The notes under the pieces are model-generated. The model was given only the letters and a program-made list of their open reading frames with translations, was not told the origin of the DNA and searched no databases. A program made the translations under genes and the position numbers. DNA of 13,940 nucleotides from Bacillota bacterium (GTDB taxonomy: Bacteria; Bacillota; Dehalobacteriia; UBA4068): NCBI GenBank assembly GCA_030528765.1, contig JAUMYD010000031.1, positions 1 to 13,940 on the forward strand, written 5' to 3'. Shown in pieces: positions 1 through 7,288 of the stretch; the stretch's first letter is position 1; the number at the start of each line of letters is the position of its first letter.

Positions 1-35
1 TTCTGCTTCCGCTGGTTATTGTTCTGCTGGTTCAT
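1..35 (-). CDS. 5' end of an unidentified divergent gene (partial)
   Basis: On the minus strand an AAGGAGG ribosome binding site (complement of 42-48) lies 6-7 bases before an ATG at 35. The frame stays open for 11 codons to the window edge and reads MNQQNNNQRKQ. This Asn/Gln-rich start is too short to assign a family. It is divergent from dnaG, so positions 36-326 must carry its leader and possibly its promoter. The call rests on the ribosome binding site and start codon only; the product is unknown. Confidence 0.5.
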   Translation of the reverse strand, partial: MNQQNNNQRKQ

Positions 36-130
36 CTTATACCTCCTTTTCTTCTTTCGCCAGGGGGAGAAAAGGCACTTCCTTTCCCGGCTCTGTTTGA
101 TCGGGCTACGCAGCTAGTATTCCCAAAGAG

Positions 131-149
131 GCCCCGCCTATACCGGGGC
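131..149. repeat. short GC-rich hairpin between divergent genes
   Basis: GCCCCG at 131-136 and CGGGGC at 144-149 form a 6-bp perfect stem with a 7-base loop. There is no T run on either side, so it does not look like an intrinsic terminator. It sits in the roughly 290-base space between the minus-strand partial gene and dnaG and may belong to either leader. Apart from this and the candidate -10 near 254 I see nothing else identifiable in 36-326. Confidence 0.3.
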
Positions 150-253
150 GGCAGGGGGAATAATTTCCAGATTTTTCGTGCATACTGACAAATACAGAGT
201 TGCAGCAAAGCCTTTCTGCACTTTTTCCGAAAAACAGCAGAGAAATCGCATAT

Positions 254-259
254 TATAAT
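254..259 (+). promoter_or_regulatory. candidate -10 element for dnaG-rpoD
   Basis: A consensus TATAAT lies at 254-259, about 70 bases before the chosen dnaG start. No good -35 is visible at 17-18 bases upstream (the sequence there is A-rich near 231-236), so this is a candidate only. It overlaps the ATG at 258, which argues against that ATG being the dnaG start. Confidence 0.35.
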
Positions 260-326
260 GAAAGAAAGCAGGAAAAACCCATTCTTTCAGCGAATTAAGC
301 ATTCCACCAAAGGAGAGAATGGAGCC

Positions 327-2132
327 ATGGCGAATTTGATCCCGCAGGAAATCATTGAAGAAATCCTGCAGCAATCCAATATCGTTGATGTGGTGGGCGA
401 ATATGTTTCCCTGCGGAAACGGGGCCGGAATTTTTTCGGGCTCTGCCCCTTTCATAATGAGGATACGCCCAGCTTCTCTGTGAATGAGGATAAGCAGATC
501 TACAAATGCTTCGGCTGCGGCCAGGGTGGAAACGTGATCGGCTTCCTGCAGGAGATCGAGCATATCCCCTTTGCTGATGCGGTGCGCCGCCTGGCAGACC
601 GCCAGGGCATTAAGATCCCGGAGAAGAACCTTTCTCCGGAGGAGCAGCGGCGCATGCAGGAGCGGCAATCCCTGCTGGCCATGCATCAGCTGGCCGCGAA
701 CTTTTACCGGGAGCAGCTTTCCCAAAGCCGCCAGGCACAGGCCTACCTGAAGAAAAGAGCGATCTCCCCGGAGGTGGCCGCCCGCTTTGGCCTGGGTGCC
801 GCCCCGGAGGAGGATTGGCAGGCTCTGCACAATGTTCTGAACGCCGCAGGCTACAGCCAGCAGCTGCAGCTGCTTTCCGGGCTGGTGAGCCGCTCAGCCA
901 AAAACGGCCGCTTCTATGATAAATTTCACGGCCGCCTGATCTTCCCCATCCGGGATGCCCGGGGAGCCGTCATCGCCTTTGGGGGCCGCGCCATCAATGA
1001 GGAGCAGCCCAAATACCTGAATTCCCAGACAAGCCCCATTTACAATAAATCACAGCATCTCTACGGGCTGGATCTGGCTGGGGAGAGCATTCGCAGCCGG
1101 GGCCAGGTGGTCATTATGGAAGGCTATATGGATGTGCTCAGCGCTCACCAGCATGGTGTCAGCAATGCAGTGGCCTCCCTGGGAACAGCCTTCACCGGGG
1201 AGCAGGCCCGCCTGCTCTACCGCTACGCGCCGGAGCAGCCCGCCCAGCTTCAGGTGGTGCTGGCCTTCGATGGAGACGCTGCCGGCACCAGAGCTGCGCT
1301 GGCTTCCCTGGAGCGGCTCTCCTCCTTCGAATTCACCCAGCCCCGGGTCTTACTGCTCCCGGAGCAGCAGGATCCGGACGATTTCCTGCGCAGGCAGGGC
1401 CTGGAAGGCTGGGAAGCCCTGCTGGAAAAAAACAGCTACCCGACTTTGGATTATCTGCTGCTGAAGGCCATGGAACGGCAGGACAGCAGCACAGCCGCCG
1501 GAAAGGGCGCCATCGTGGCAGAGCTCCTGCCGGCCATGCGCCGCTGCAGCAATGCCACAGAGCTGGAAAGCTTCATTCTCCAGCTTTCCCGCAGCCTGCA
1601 TGTGCCGGAATCCGCCATCCGGGCTGATCTTTCCCGCAGCGGGCGCAGCAGCCAACCAGCAGCTCCGGCCCGGCCCAGCCGCCGCAGCAGCCCCTGCCCG
1701 CCGGACCGCCCCTGCCGTATCGCCAATCGGCAGCTGCTGATCTTCAGCCTCAGTGATAAAAATATTTTTGAAAATGCGCTTTCCGAATTGGGAGAAAATT
1801 TCCCTTCAAATAACGAAGAAGCCCAGCTAATCGACTTCATTTGTGACTTAGGCCCGGAATATGATTTTGATCCCCGGACTTTATTCAATCATCTGAATGC
1901 CGAAAAGGAAGGGTTACGGCAATTTTTGTTGAAATTATTAGAAACGGATTGTCCCACGGAGGATCGGGAACGATTGGCAGGGGATTACATCTGTAGTATT
2001 CAGCGGCATGCTAAAAAAGAGCGCCTGCTGCAGCTGCAAAAGCAGATCGCAGAGGCAGATCAGAGCAAAGAGGATACTTTAGCTCTGATGAAAGAAAAAT
2101 ATGAGTTGACCCGGGAGCTGAAAGGGCTCTAG
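327..2132 (+). CDS. dnaG: DNA primase DnaG
   Basis: Cytoplasmic primase that makes RNA primers at the replication fork. Read from ATG 327 it is 601 residues, a normal length. The N-terminal CHC2 zinc ribbon has C40, H43, C61 and C64 (CPFH, then KCFGCGQGG). The TOPRIM catalytic core shows EGYMD at 265-269 and DGD at 315-317, with DPD at 349-351. An Arg/Pro/Ser-rich linker (about 436-465) leads to a C-terminal domain expected to bind the DnaB helicase. I chose ATG 327 because GGAGA/GGAG lies just upstream and the protein then begins MANLIPQEII, typical of the family; an in-frame ATG at 258 has no ribosome binding site and overlaps a TATAAT. GC content drops sharply after about 1735, so the C-terminal part is compositionally unlike the rest. 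rpoD follows 59 bases later, as in the classic dnaG-rpoD arrangement. Confidence 0.97.
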   Translation: MANLIPQEIIEEILQQSNIVDVVGEYVSLRKRGRNFFGLCPFHNEDTPSFSVNEDKQIYKCFGCGQGGNVIGFLQEIEHIPFADAVRRLADRQGIKIPEKNLSPEEQRRMQERQSLLAMHQLAANFYREQLSQSRQAQAYLKKRAISPEVAARFGLGAAPEEDWQALHNVLNAAGYSQQLQLLSGLVSRSAKNGRFYDKFHGRLIFPIRDARGAVIAFGGRAINEEQPKYLNSQTSPIYNKSQHLYGLDLAGESIRSRGQVVIMEGYMDVLSAHQHGVSNAVASLGTAFTGEQARLLYRYAPEQPAQLQVVLAFDGDAAGTRAALASLERLSSFEFTQPRVLLLPEQQDPDDFLRRQGLEGWEALLEKNSYPTLDYLLLKAMERQDSSTAAGKGAIVAELLPAMRRCSNATELESFILQLSRSLHVPESAIRADLSRSGRSSQPAAPARPSRRSSPCPPDRPCRIANRQLLIFSLSDKNIFENALSELGENFPSNNEEAQLIDFICDLGPEYDFDPRTLFNHLNAEKEGLRQFLLKLLETDCPTEDRERLAGDYICSIQRHAKKERLLQLQKQIAEADQSKEDTLALMKEKYELTRELKGL

Positions 2133-2191
2133 CCCCTATCTCCTCTGAATTGACCGACCTGAGCGGGCCGGGTGCAGAAAGGAACTTCTCT

Positions 2192-3292
2192 GTGGAACAC
2201 AGAACTCGCGAAGAAATCGCCAAAAAATTGCTGGAGATCGGCAAACAAAAAGGACAGCTCACCATGAGCGAGATTATGACCGCCTTTCATGAGGTGGAGA
2301 TTAGTACTGCCCAGGTGGAGGAGATTTATGATCAGCTGGCCCAAAACGGGATCGAGCTGGTCTGCATCGAGGAACCACTGGAGGATCTTGCTGAGCCGGA
2401 CGAAAGTGAGATCGCTGCGGTGGAAGTCCCCCTGGAGATCGATCTTTCCGTGCCGGAGGGCGTTGCTATCGATGACCCTGTACGCATGTATCTGAAGGAG
2501 ATCGGCCGCGTGCCTCTTCTTTCCGCTGAGGAAGAAATTTCTCTGGCCCAGCGCATGGAGGAAGGGGATGAGGATGCCAAACGCCGTCTGGCAGAAGCCA
2601 ATCTGCGCCTGGTGGTCAGCATTGCCAAACGCTATGTAGGCCGCGGTATGCTCTTTCTGGATCTGATCCAGGAGGGGAATCTGGGCCTGATCAAAGCTGT
2701 GGAAAAATTCGACTACCACAAAGGCTATAAATTCAGCACCTATGCCACCTGGTGGATCCGGCAGGCCATCACCCGCGCCATTGCGGATCAGGCCCGCACC
2801 ATCCGCATCCCCGTGCATATGGTGGAGACCATCAACAAGCTGATCCGCGTGCAGCGCCAGCTTATTCAGGAGCTGGGCCGTGACCCCTCTCCGGAGGAGA
2901 TCGCTACGGAGATGGAAGTCCCCGCTGAACGCGTCCGGGAGATCCTCAAAATCTCTCAGGAGCCGGTCTCTCTGGAGACCCCCATCGGTGAGGAGGAGGA
3001 CAGCCACCTGGGCGATTTCATCGAGGATGAGGAAGCCCTGGCACCGGCAGAGGCTGCCAGCTTCTTTCTGCTGCGGGAGCAGCTGGAGGACGTGCTGGGC
3101 ACCCTGACCCCCCGGGAGAAAAAGGTTCTGCAGCTGCGCTTTGGCCTGGAGGACGGCCGCAGCCGTACCCTGGAAGAGGTGGGGCAGGTCTTTGGCGTCA
3201 CCCGTGAGCGCATCCGCCAGATCGAGGCAAAAGCCCTGCGGAAGCTGCGTCATCCCAGCCGCAGCAAGAAATTAAAGGATTATCTGGACTAA
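2192..3292 (+). CDS. rpoD: RNA polymerase primary sigma factor SigA/RpoD
   Basis: Housekeeping sigma factor that directs RNA polymerase to -35/-10 promoters. From GTG 2192 it has 366 residues, the usual size in Bacillota, where the large non-conserved insert of E. coli RpoD is missing. Residues 1-80 form the sigma 1.1-like region. DDPVRMYLKEIG (94-105) is region 1.2. Regions 2.1-2.4 span about 130-205, including NLRLVVSIAKRY, the DLIQEGNLGLIKAV core-binding helix and YATWWIRQAI for -10 recognition. Region 3 follows to about 290. Region 4.2 has the helix-turn-helix at 327-350, TLEEVGQVFGVTRERIRQIE. I chose GTG 2192 because AAAGGA lies 8 bases upstream; an in-frame TTG at 2150 has no ribosome binding site. 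It lies downstream of dnaG and ends at a strong terminator. Confidence 0.97.
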   Translation: MEHRTREEIAKKLLEIGKQKGQLTMSEIMTAFHEVEISTAQVEEIYDQLAQNGIELVCIEEPLEDLAEPDESEIAAVEVPLEIDLSVPEGVAIDDPVRMYLKEIGRVPLLSAEEEISLAQRMEEGDEDAKRRLAEANLRLVVSIAKRYVGRGMLFLDLIQEGNLGLIKAVEKFDYHKGYKFSTYATWWIRQAITRAIADQARTIRIPVHMVETINKLIRVQRQLIQELGRDPSPEEIATEMEVPAERVREILKISQEPVSLETPIGEEEDSHLGDFIEDEEALAPAEAASFFLLREQLEDVLGTLTPREKKVLQLRFGLEDGRSRTLEEVGQVFGVTRERIRQIEAKALRKLRHPSRSKKLKDYLD

Positions 3293-3305
3293 TTTCAGAT
3301 ATACG

Positions 3306-3333
3306 AAAGACCGCCGTTTCGGCGGTCTTTTTT
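3306..3333 (+). terminator. intrinsic terminator of dnaG-rpoD
   Basis: A perfect 10-bp stem, AAAGACCGCC (3306-3315) with GGCGGTCTTT (3321-3330), has a 5-base loop GTTTC and runs into a continuous T tract to 3333. It starts 13 bases after the rpoD stop codon. This is a textbook rho-independent terminator. Confidence 0.95.
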
Positions 3334-3346
3334 CTATATGGAGCAG

Positions 3347-3479
3347 GCTTTTTTCCCGAAAATCCTTCCTCTTTGAAAAGAGGAAGCGAGAAACTTCATC
3401 CTTGGGCCGATACTTCTATTGCATGCTGCAGGACAAAAATTGAAGTTCTTTTGTTTCTTTTCTTTCAAGAAAAGAAAGG
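3347..3479. repeat. intergenic repeat, copy A
   Basis: First of two tandem non-coding copies. Blocks identical to copy B are a 16-mer GCTTTTTTCCCGAAAA (3347-3362 vs 3488-3503), a 24-mer at 3373-3396 vs 3536-3559 containing GAGGAAGCGAGAAACTT, an 18-mer CCTTGGGCCGATACTTCT (3400-3417 vs 3564-3581), and TTGCATGC just after it. The copy ends with a pyrimidine/purine hairpin, CTTTTCTTTC-AA-GAAAAGAAAG, near 3458-3479. There is no coding potential of note and no transposase. It is probably a dispersed small element, perhaps MITE-like or terminator-associated. Confidence 0.75.
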
Positions 3480-3487
3480 TTTTGCCT

Positions 3488-3640
3488 GCTTTTTTCCCGA
3501 AAACCGTTCTTCTCACAAATTCACTTGAAGCGAACTTGAAAAGAGGAAGCGAGAAACTTTCCTCCTTGGGCCGATACTTCTGTTGCATGCCACAGGATAA
3601 ATTCTGAAGTTCTTTTGCTTCTTTTCTTTCAGGAAAGGGG
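3488..3640. repeat. intergenic repeat, copy B
   Basis: Second copy of the element at 3347-3479, same orientation. It differs mainly by an extra stretch of about 21 bases (around 3506-3535) between the first two shared blocks and by a worn 3' hairpin (TTTCTTTC-AG-GAAAGG). Together the two copies fill most of the gap between the rpoD terminator and the hairpins downstream of ilvE. A more diverged relative lies at about 7648-7750. Confidence 0.75.
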
Positions 3641-3682
3641 TGCTTTACCTGAAAAAAGGCTCATCCGGCAAAAGCCTGACCC

Positions 3683-3734
3683 CAGGCAGCAACAATGGCA
3701 GCGCCCTGAAAGGAGCTGCCATTGCTGCTGCCTG
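3683..3734. repeat. long inverted repeat (20-bp arms)
   Basis: CAGGCAGCAACAATGGCAGC at 3683-3702 pairs with GCTGCCATTGCTGCTGCCTG at 3715-3734, with one mismatch in 20 and a 12-base loop. No T tract follows on either strand. It lies beyond the ilvE stop and the hairpin at 3758-3788 and would be very stable as RNA. It could be a transcript 3' end stabiliser, a second terminator element or a small mobile remnant; I cannot decide between these. Confidence 0.6.
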
Positions 3735-3757
3735 TATACTGAAAAGAGGGGAAAGGC

Positions 3758-3788
3758 AAACCCTGCCTGCAAAGGGCAGACAGGGTTT
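3758..3788 (-). terminator. probable terminator downstream of ilvE
   Basis: Read on the minus strand, a 13-bp stem (AAACCCTGTCTGC with GCAGGCAGGGTTT, one G-T wobble) encloses a CCTTT loop and starts 7 bases beyond the ilvE stop codon. It is followed by GCCTTTCCCCTCTTTTC, a pyrimidine-rich but interrupted tail. It probably ends the oxidoreductase-ilvE transcript, though the T tract is imperfect. Confidence 0.6.
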
Positions 3789-3794
3789 GAAAGA

Positions 3795-4868
3795 TTAGCA
3801 AACTTTAACGATCCAGTCGTGGGGATCAGCAGCGCTGCCGTTCTGGATAGAAGTCAGGGTCTGATAAAGATCCTGCGCCACAGGGCCGATCTCATTGTTG
3901 TTGATGATCAGCTGACGGCCTTTGTATTCCAGCTCGCCAACGGGGGAGATGACCGCAGCGGTACCGGTACCGAAAGCTTCCTTCAGCACGCCGGCTTCAT
4001 AGGCTTCCAGAATTTCTTCCACGCTGATGCGGCGTTCTTCCACCTTCATGCCACGATCTTTGGCCAGGGTCAGAACGGAATCACGGGTGATGCCGGGCAG
4101 GATGCTGCCTTCCAGCATGGGTGTAACGAGGGTATCGCCCAGAACGAACATCATGTTCATGGCGCCGACTTCCTCGATGTATTTGTTTTCACGGCCATCC
4201 AGCCAGAGGACCTGATCAAAGCCCTTGGCAGAGGCTTCCGCAGCAGCCTTCAGGCTGGCTGCGTAGTTACCGCCGGTCTTGGCAAAGCCAACGCCGCCGC
4301 GGACCGCACGGACATAATTGTCTTCGATGTGGATGCGAACAGGGGCCAAGCCACGGGCATAATATGCACCGGAGGGAGCGGTGATGATGAAGTAATGATA
4401 AACCGGAGCAGGATGCACGCCCAGAACAGCACCATCACCGAACATGGTGGGACGCAGATAGAGGGAGGTGCCGGCAGAACGGGGGACCCAGTCCTTTTCC
4501 ACTTCTACCAGGCACTTCATGGCCTCGACCTGGAATTCCGGATCCAGATCGGGCATGCAGAGACGTTCCGCGCTGCGGTTCATGCGGCGGGCATTCTCGA
4601 TGGGACGGAAGAGCTGAATGTGGTCATCCGCAGTGCGGTAAGCCTTCAGGCCCTCAAAAATTTCCTGGCCATAATGCAGCACGGGGGAAGCGGGGTCGAT
4701 CACATAGGGCTGATAGGGCTGAATGCGGGCATTGTGCCAGCCTTCGGCAGCACTGTAATCGATGGCAAACATATGGTCGGAGAAGGTCTTCCCGAAGCCA
4801 AGCTTGCTTTCATCTGTCGGGCGAGCTTTGGGCTGTTCCGTCAGAGTGACTTTGATATCCATTTTCAT
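3795..4868 (-). CDS. ilvE: branched-chain amino acid aminotransferase IlvE
   Basis: PLP-dependent fold-type IV enzyme that interconverts Leu, Ile and Val with their 2-oxoacids, using 2-oxoglutarate/glutamate. It has 357 residues, the length of the longer BCAT class. Features include YGQEIFEGLKAYR (66-78), YLRPTMFG (137-144), the PLP lysine K197 in FAKTGGNYAAS, EEVGAMNMMFV (232-242) and the cofactor-binding GTGTAAVISPVG near 300-311. AGGAGG lies 7 bases upstream of ATG 4868. It is the last gene of the minus-strand operon, 44 bases after the oxidoreductase gamma gene, with its own terminator. Placement with a 2-oxoacid:ferredoxin oxidoreductase rather than with ilvBCD suggests a catabolic direction, amino acid to 2-oxoacid; this is inference. 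Confidence 0.95.
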   Translation of the reverse strand: MKMDIKVTLTEQPKARPTDESKLGFGKTFSDHMFAIDYSAAEGWHNARIQPYQPYVIDPASPVLHYGQEIFEGLKAYRTADDHIQLFRPIENARRMNRSAERLCMPDLDPEFQVEAMKCLVEVEKDWVPRSAGTSLYLRPTMFGDGAVLGVHPAPVYHYFIITAPSGAYYARGLAPVRIHIEDNYVRAVRGGVGFAKTGGNYAASLKAAAEASAKGFDQVLWLDGRENKYIEEVGAMNMMFVLGDTLVTPMLEGSILPGITRDSVLTLAKDRGMKVEERRISVEEILEAYEAGVLKEAFGTGTAAVISPVGELEYKGRQLIINNNEIGPVAQDLYQTLTSIQNGSAADPHDWIVKVC

Positions 4869-4912
4869 TCTATTGCCTCCTAAAAGAAAGATGAAACGCC
4901 TTCTTTTTATTT

Positions 4913-5449
4913 CTACTTAACGCAGGCAGCTCCTGCTTCCAGTGCTTCACGGTTCAGGGGGATCAGGTGCGCCTTTTTCTCACCCAGCTTATGCTGCAGG
5001 GCCTTGATGACCGTTTCCGGCTCCACGCATTTGGTGGCTTCGATGTAAGCGCCCAGCATCACGATATTTGCGACCTTCGGATTGCCCAGCTTCAGGGCAA
5101 TGGCGCTGCAATCCACATAATAAACGTCCACATCCTCGCGTTCGACTTTACGGTCGATAATGGAGCTGTTTACGAAGATCTTGCCGCCGGGGATCACGGC
5201 TTTTTCGAATTTATCCAGGGAAGGACGATTCATCACAACCAGAGAAGTGGGGTTATCGATGATGGGGGAAGCCACGGCCTTATCAGAGATGGTCACGGAG
5301 CAGTTCGCCGTACCACCGCGCATTTCCGGGCCGTAGGAAGGCAGCCAAGCTACCTGTTTGTCTTCATAGAGACCAGCCTGCGCCAGCAGCTGGCCCATCA
5401 GCAGCACGCCCTGGCCGCCGAATCCTGCGAAAATATCACGTTCCAGCAT
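4913..5449 (-). CDS. 2-oxoacid:ferredoxin oxidoreductase, gamma subunit
   Basis: Gamma subunit of a 2-oxoacid:ferredoxin oxidoreductase (PorG/KorC/VorC type), 178 residues and soluble. The family's glycine-rich start is present as FAGFGGQGVLLMGQLLA (7-23), followed by WLPSYGPEMRGGTANCSVTIS (35-55), typical of these subunits. In multi-subunit members this domain helps form the CoA and interface region. It begins 3 bases after the beta subunit stop, and its AAGGAGG ribosome binding site lies inside the last beta codons, so translation is probably coupled. Substrate class (branched-chain, 2-oxoglutarate or other) cannot be read from this subunit; neighbouring ilvE favours branched-chain 2-oxoacids. 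Confidence 0.9.
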   Translation of the reverse strand: MLERDIFAGFGGQGVLLMGQLLAQAGLYEDKQVAWLPSYGPEMRGGTANCSVTISDKAVASPIIDNPTSLVVMNRPSLDKFEKAVIPGGKIFVNSSIIDRKVEREDVDVYYVDCSAIALKLGNPKVANIVMLGAYIEATKCVEPETVIKALQHKLGEKKAHLIPLNREALEAGAACVK

Positions 5450-5452
5450 GCC

Positions 5453-6196
5453 TTACACCTCCTTGTCCTTGAAAACGCCCAGCGGGTAATAGGGGATCAT
5501 GTTCTCTTCCAGCCATTCCATGGATTCCACGGGGGAGAGGCCCCAGTTGGTGGGGCAGGTGGAGAGAACTTCCACCATGGAGAAGCCCTTCCGCTCCATC
5601 TGGCATTCAAAGGCCTTGCGGATGGCTTTCTTCGTCTTGATGATGTTTGCGGTGCTGTTCACTGCAGTGCGTTCAATGTAGGCAGAGCCTTCGATGGTTG
5701 CCAGCATTTCCGCGATGCGGATGGGTTTGCCGCAGTGTTCGGGGTCACGGCCCTTCGGGCAGGTGGTGGCTTTCTGGCCCACCAGGGTGGTGGGAGCCAT
5801 CTGGCCGCCGGTCATGCCATAAATGGCATTGTTGATGAAGATGGTGGTGATCTTCTCACCGCGATGGGCCGCATGGACGATCTCTGCCGCACCGATGGAG
5901 GCCAGGTCGCCGTCGCCCTGGTAGGAGAAGACGCAGTGTTCCGGGTGAACGCGCTTGATGCCGGTGGCCACTGCCGGGGCACGGCCGTGGGCAGCTTCAA
6001 ACATATCGCAGTTGAAATAATTGTAGGCGAAAACAGCGCAGCCGACCGGGGCAACGCCTGCTGCCTTGGAGAGCATACCCATTTCTTCCAAAACTTCGCC
6101 TACCAAACGATGTACGATGCCGTGGCCGCAGCCAGGGCAGTAATGCATTTCTACCTCTCGCAGACCTTTTGTCCGCGCAAATACGGTCTCACTCAT
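5453..6196 (-). CDS. 2-oxoacid:ferredoxin oxidoreductase, beta (TPP-binding) subunit
   Basis: Thiamine-pyrophosphate subunit (PorB/KorB-like), 247 residues, catalysing the decarboxylation step. It has the hallmark CPGCGHG (C20, C23), and the TPP/Mg motif begins at GDGD (94-97) and closes with INNAIYGMTGGQ (121-132). AAHGRAPAVATGIK (68-81) is conserved in the family. The gene starts 3 bases after the alpha stop, with AAGGAGG inside the alpha 3' end; the same junction pattern recurs at beta-gamma. Naming of VOR subunits differs between sources (this one is VorA-like in methanogen usage, VorB in others), so I give no symbol. 2-oxoglutarate oxidoreductase is the main alternative. Confidence 0.93.
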   Translation of the reverse strand: MSETVFARTKGLREVEMHYCPGCGHGIVHRLVGEVLEEMGMLSKAAGVAPVGCAVFAYNYFNCDMFEAAHGRAPAVATGIKRVHPEHCVFSYQGDGDLASIGAAEIVHAAHRGEKITTIFINNAIYGMTGGQMAPTTLVGQKATTCPKGRDPEHCGKPIRIAEMLATIEGSAYIERTAVNSTANIIKTKKAIRKAFECQMERKGFSMVEVLSTCPTNWGLSPVESMEWLEENMIPYYPLGVFKDKEV

Positions 6197-6199
6197 GCC

Positions 6200-7276
6200 T
6201 TATGCCTCCTTCACCAGGGCACGTACCCGTTCCTTGATCTCTTCCACCGTGGCGATCTGGCTGCCGGGGTGGCCCAGGAAATCAACGGGTTTTGCGCCGT
6301 TCACTGCCAGACGGACATCTTCCACCATCTGGCCTGCGCTGATCTCTACTGCCAGCAGATGTTTCACGCTCTCTGCCTTTGCGGCTTCCGCCATTGCTGC
6401 ACTGGGGAAGGGCCACAGGCTGATGGGACGGAACAGGCCGGCCTTAATGCCTTCCGCACGCAGCTCATCCACTGCGGAGCGGCACACGCGGGAAATGGTG
6501 CCGTAAGCGGTCAGCAGGATTTCTGCATCCTCTGCCAGGTAGGTCTCAAAGCGGGTCTCGTTCTGCTCGATCACCCGGTAACGGGCCTGCAGTCTCTCAT
6601 GCAGGGCTTCCAGCTCGCCATCGGCGATATACAGGGAATTGATGACCGCTCTGGATTTGCCGCAGCCTTCTTCCCAGCCCAGGGCTGCCCAGTCCTTTTC
6701 CACTTTGATCTCTTCATCGCTCTTGAATTCCGGCATTTCCACCGGCTCCATCATCTGACCGATCAGGCCGTCTGCCAGGATCATCACCGGCGTGCGGTAT
6801 TTATCGGAGATGTCAAAAGCGTTATACATGATGTCCACAGTCTCCTGAATGGAGGCGGGGCCGAAAACGATCAGGCGGTAATCGCCGTGACCGCCGCCCT
6901 TGGTGGCCTGGAAATAGTCACCCTGGCTGGCCTGAATGCCGCCGATACCGGGGCCGCCGCGCATCACGTTCACGATCACGCAGGGCAGCTCCGCACCGGC
7001 GATGGTGCTGATCCCTTCCTGCTTCAGGCTGATGCCCGGGCTGGAGGAGCTGGTCATGACTCTGGCACCGGCGCCTGCTGCACCGTAAACCATATTGCTT
7101 GCTGCAACTTCAGATTCTGCCTGCAGGAACACGCCGCCGATCTCAGGCAGGCGGGCAGACATATATTCCGGGATATCATTCTGCGGGGTGATCGGATAGC
7201 CGAAGAAATACCGGCAGCCGCCACGGATGGCTGCTTCTGCGATCGCTTCACAGCCTTTGATTAATTGCCGTACCAT
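6200..7276 (-). CDS. vorB: 2-oxoacid:ferredoxin oxidoreductase, alpha subunit (VorB/KorA type)
   Basis: Large subunit with the pyrimidine-binding and transketolase-C-like domains, 358 residues, matching the roughly 350-residue VorB/KorA class. Motifs are FFGYPITPQNDIPEYM (24-39), the family's GYPITPS-like signature; QAESEVAASNMVYGAAGAGA (52-71), which carries the expected acidic residue that activates TPP; and MTSSSSPGISLKQEGIS (74-90). The C-terminal domain begins near 210. AGGAGG lies 8 bases upstream of ATG 7276, and the gene follows the ferredoxin subunit by 12 bases. The delta-alpha-beta-gamma order is typical of both 2-ketoisovalerate and 2-oxoglutarate ferredoxin oxidoreductases. I prefer the branched-chain enzyme because ilvE ends the operon and ptb-buk lies next door; that choice is inference. 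Confidence 0.85.
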   Translation of the reverse strand: MVRQLIKGCEAIAEAAIRGGCRYFFGYPITPQNDIPEYMSARLPEIGGVFLQAESEVAASNMVYGAAGAGARVMTSSSSPGISLKQEGISTIAGAELPCVIVNVMRGGPGIGGIQASQGDYFQATKGGGHGDYRLIVFGPASIQETVDIMYNAFDISDKYRTPVMILADGLIGQMMEPVEMPEFKSDEEIKVEKDWAALGWEEGCGKSRAVINSLYIADGELEALHERLQARYRVIEQNETRFETYLAEDAEILLTAYGTISRVCRSAVDELRAEGIKAGLFRPISLWPFPSAAMAEAAKAESVKHLLAVEISAGQMVEDVRLAVNGAKPVDFLGHPGSQIATVEEIKERVRALVKEA

Positions 7277-7288
7277 CTCTGCTTCCTC

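Noticed and set aside
258..326. Upstream ATG giving a longer DnaG
   Set aside because: The ATG overlaps a TATAAT element and lacks a ribosome binding site; the family start MANLIPQEII fits ATG 327.
2129..3253. Minus-strand open frame of 374 codons opposite rpoD
   Set aside because: Antisense to a fully conserved sigma factor; no family features.
3615..4883. Plus-strand open frame of 422 codons opposite ilvE
   Set aside because: Antisense shadow of a gene with intact PLP site; its start lies in the repeat region.
4967..7264. A 765-codon open frame on the plus strand, antisense to the oxidoreductase genes
   Set aside because: It spans three well-identified minus-strand genes, is rich in His, Gly and Gln with no recognisable domain, and is a by-product of GC-rich codon use.
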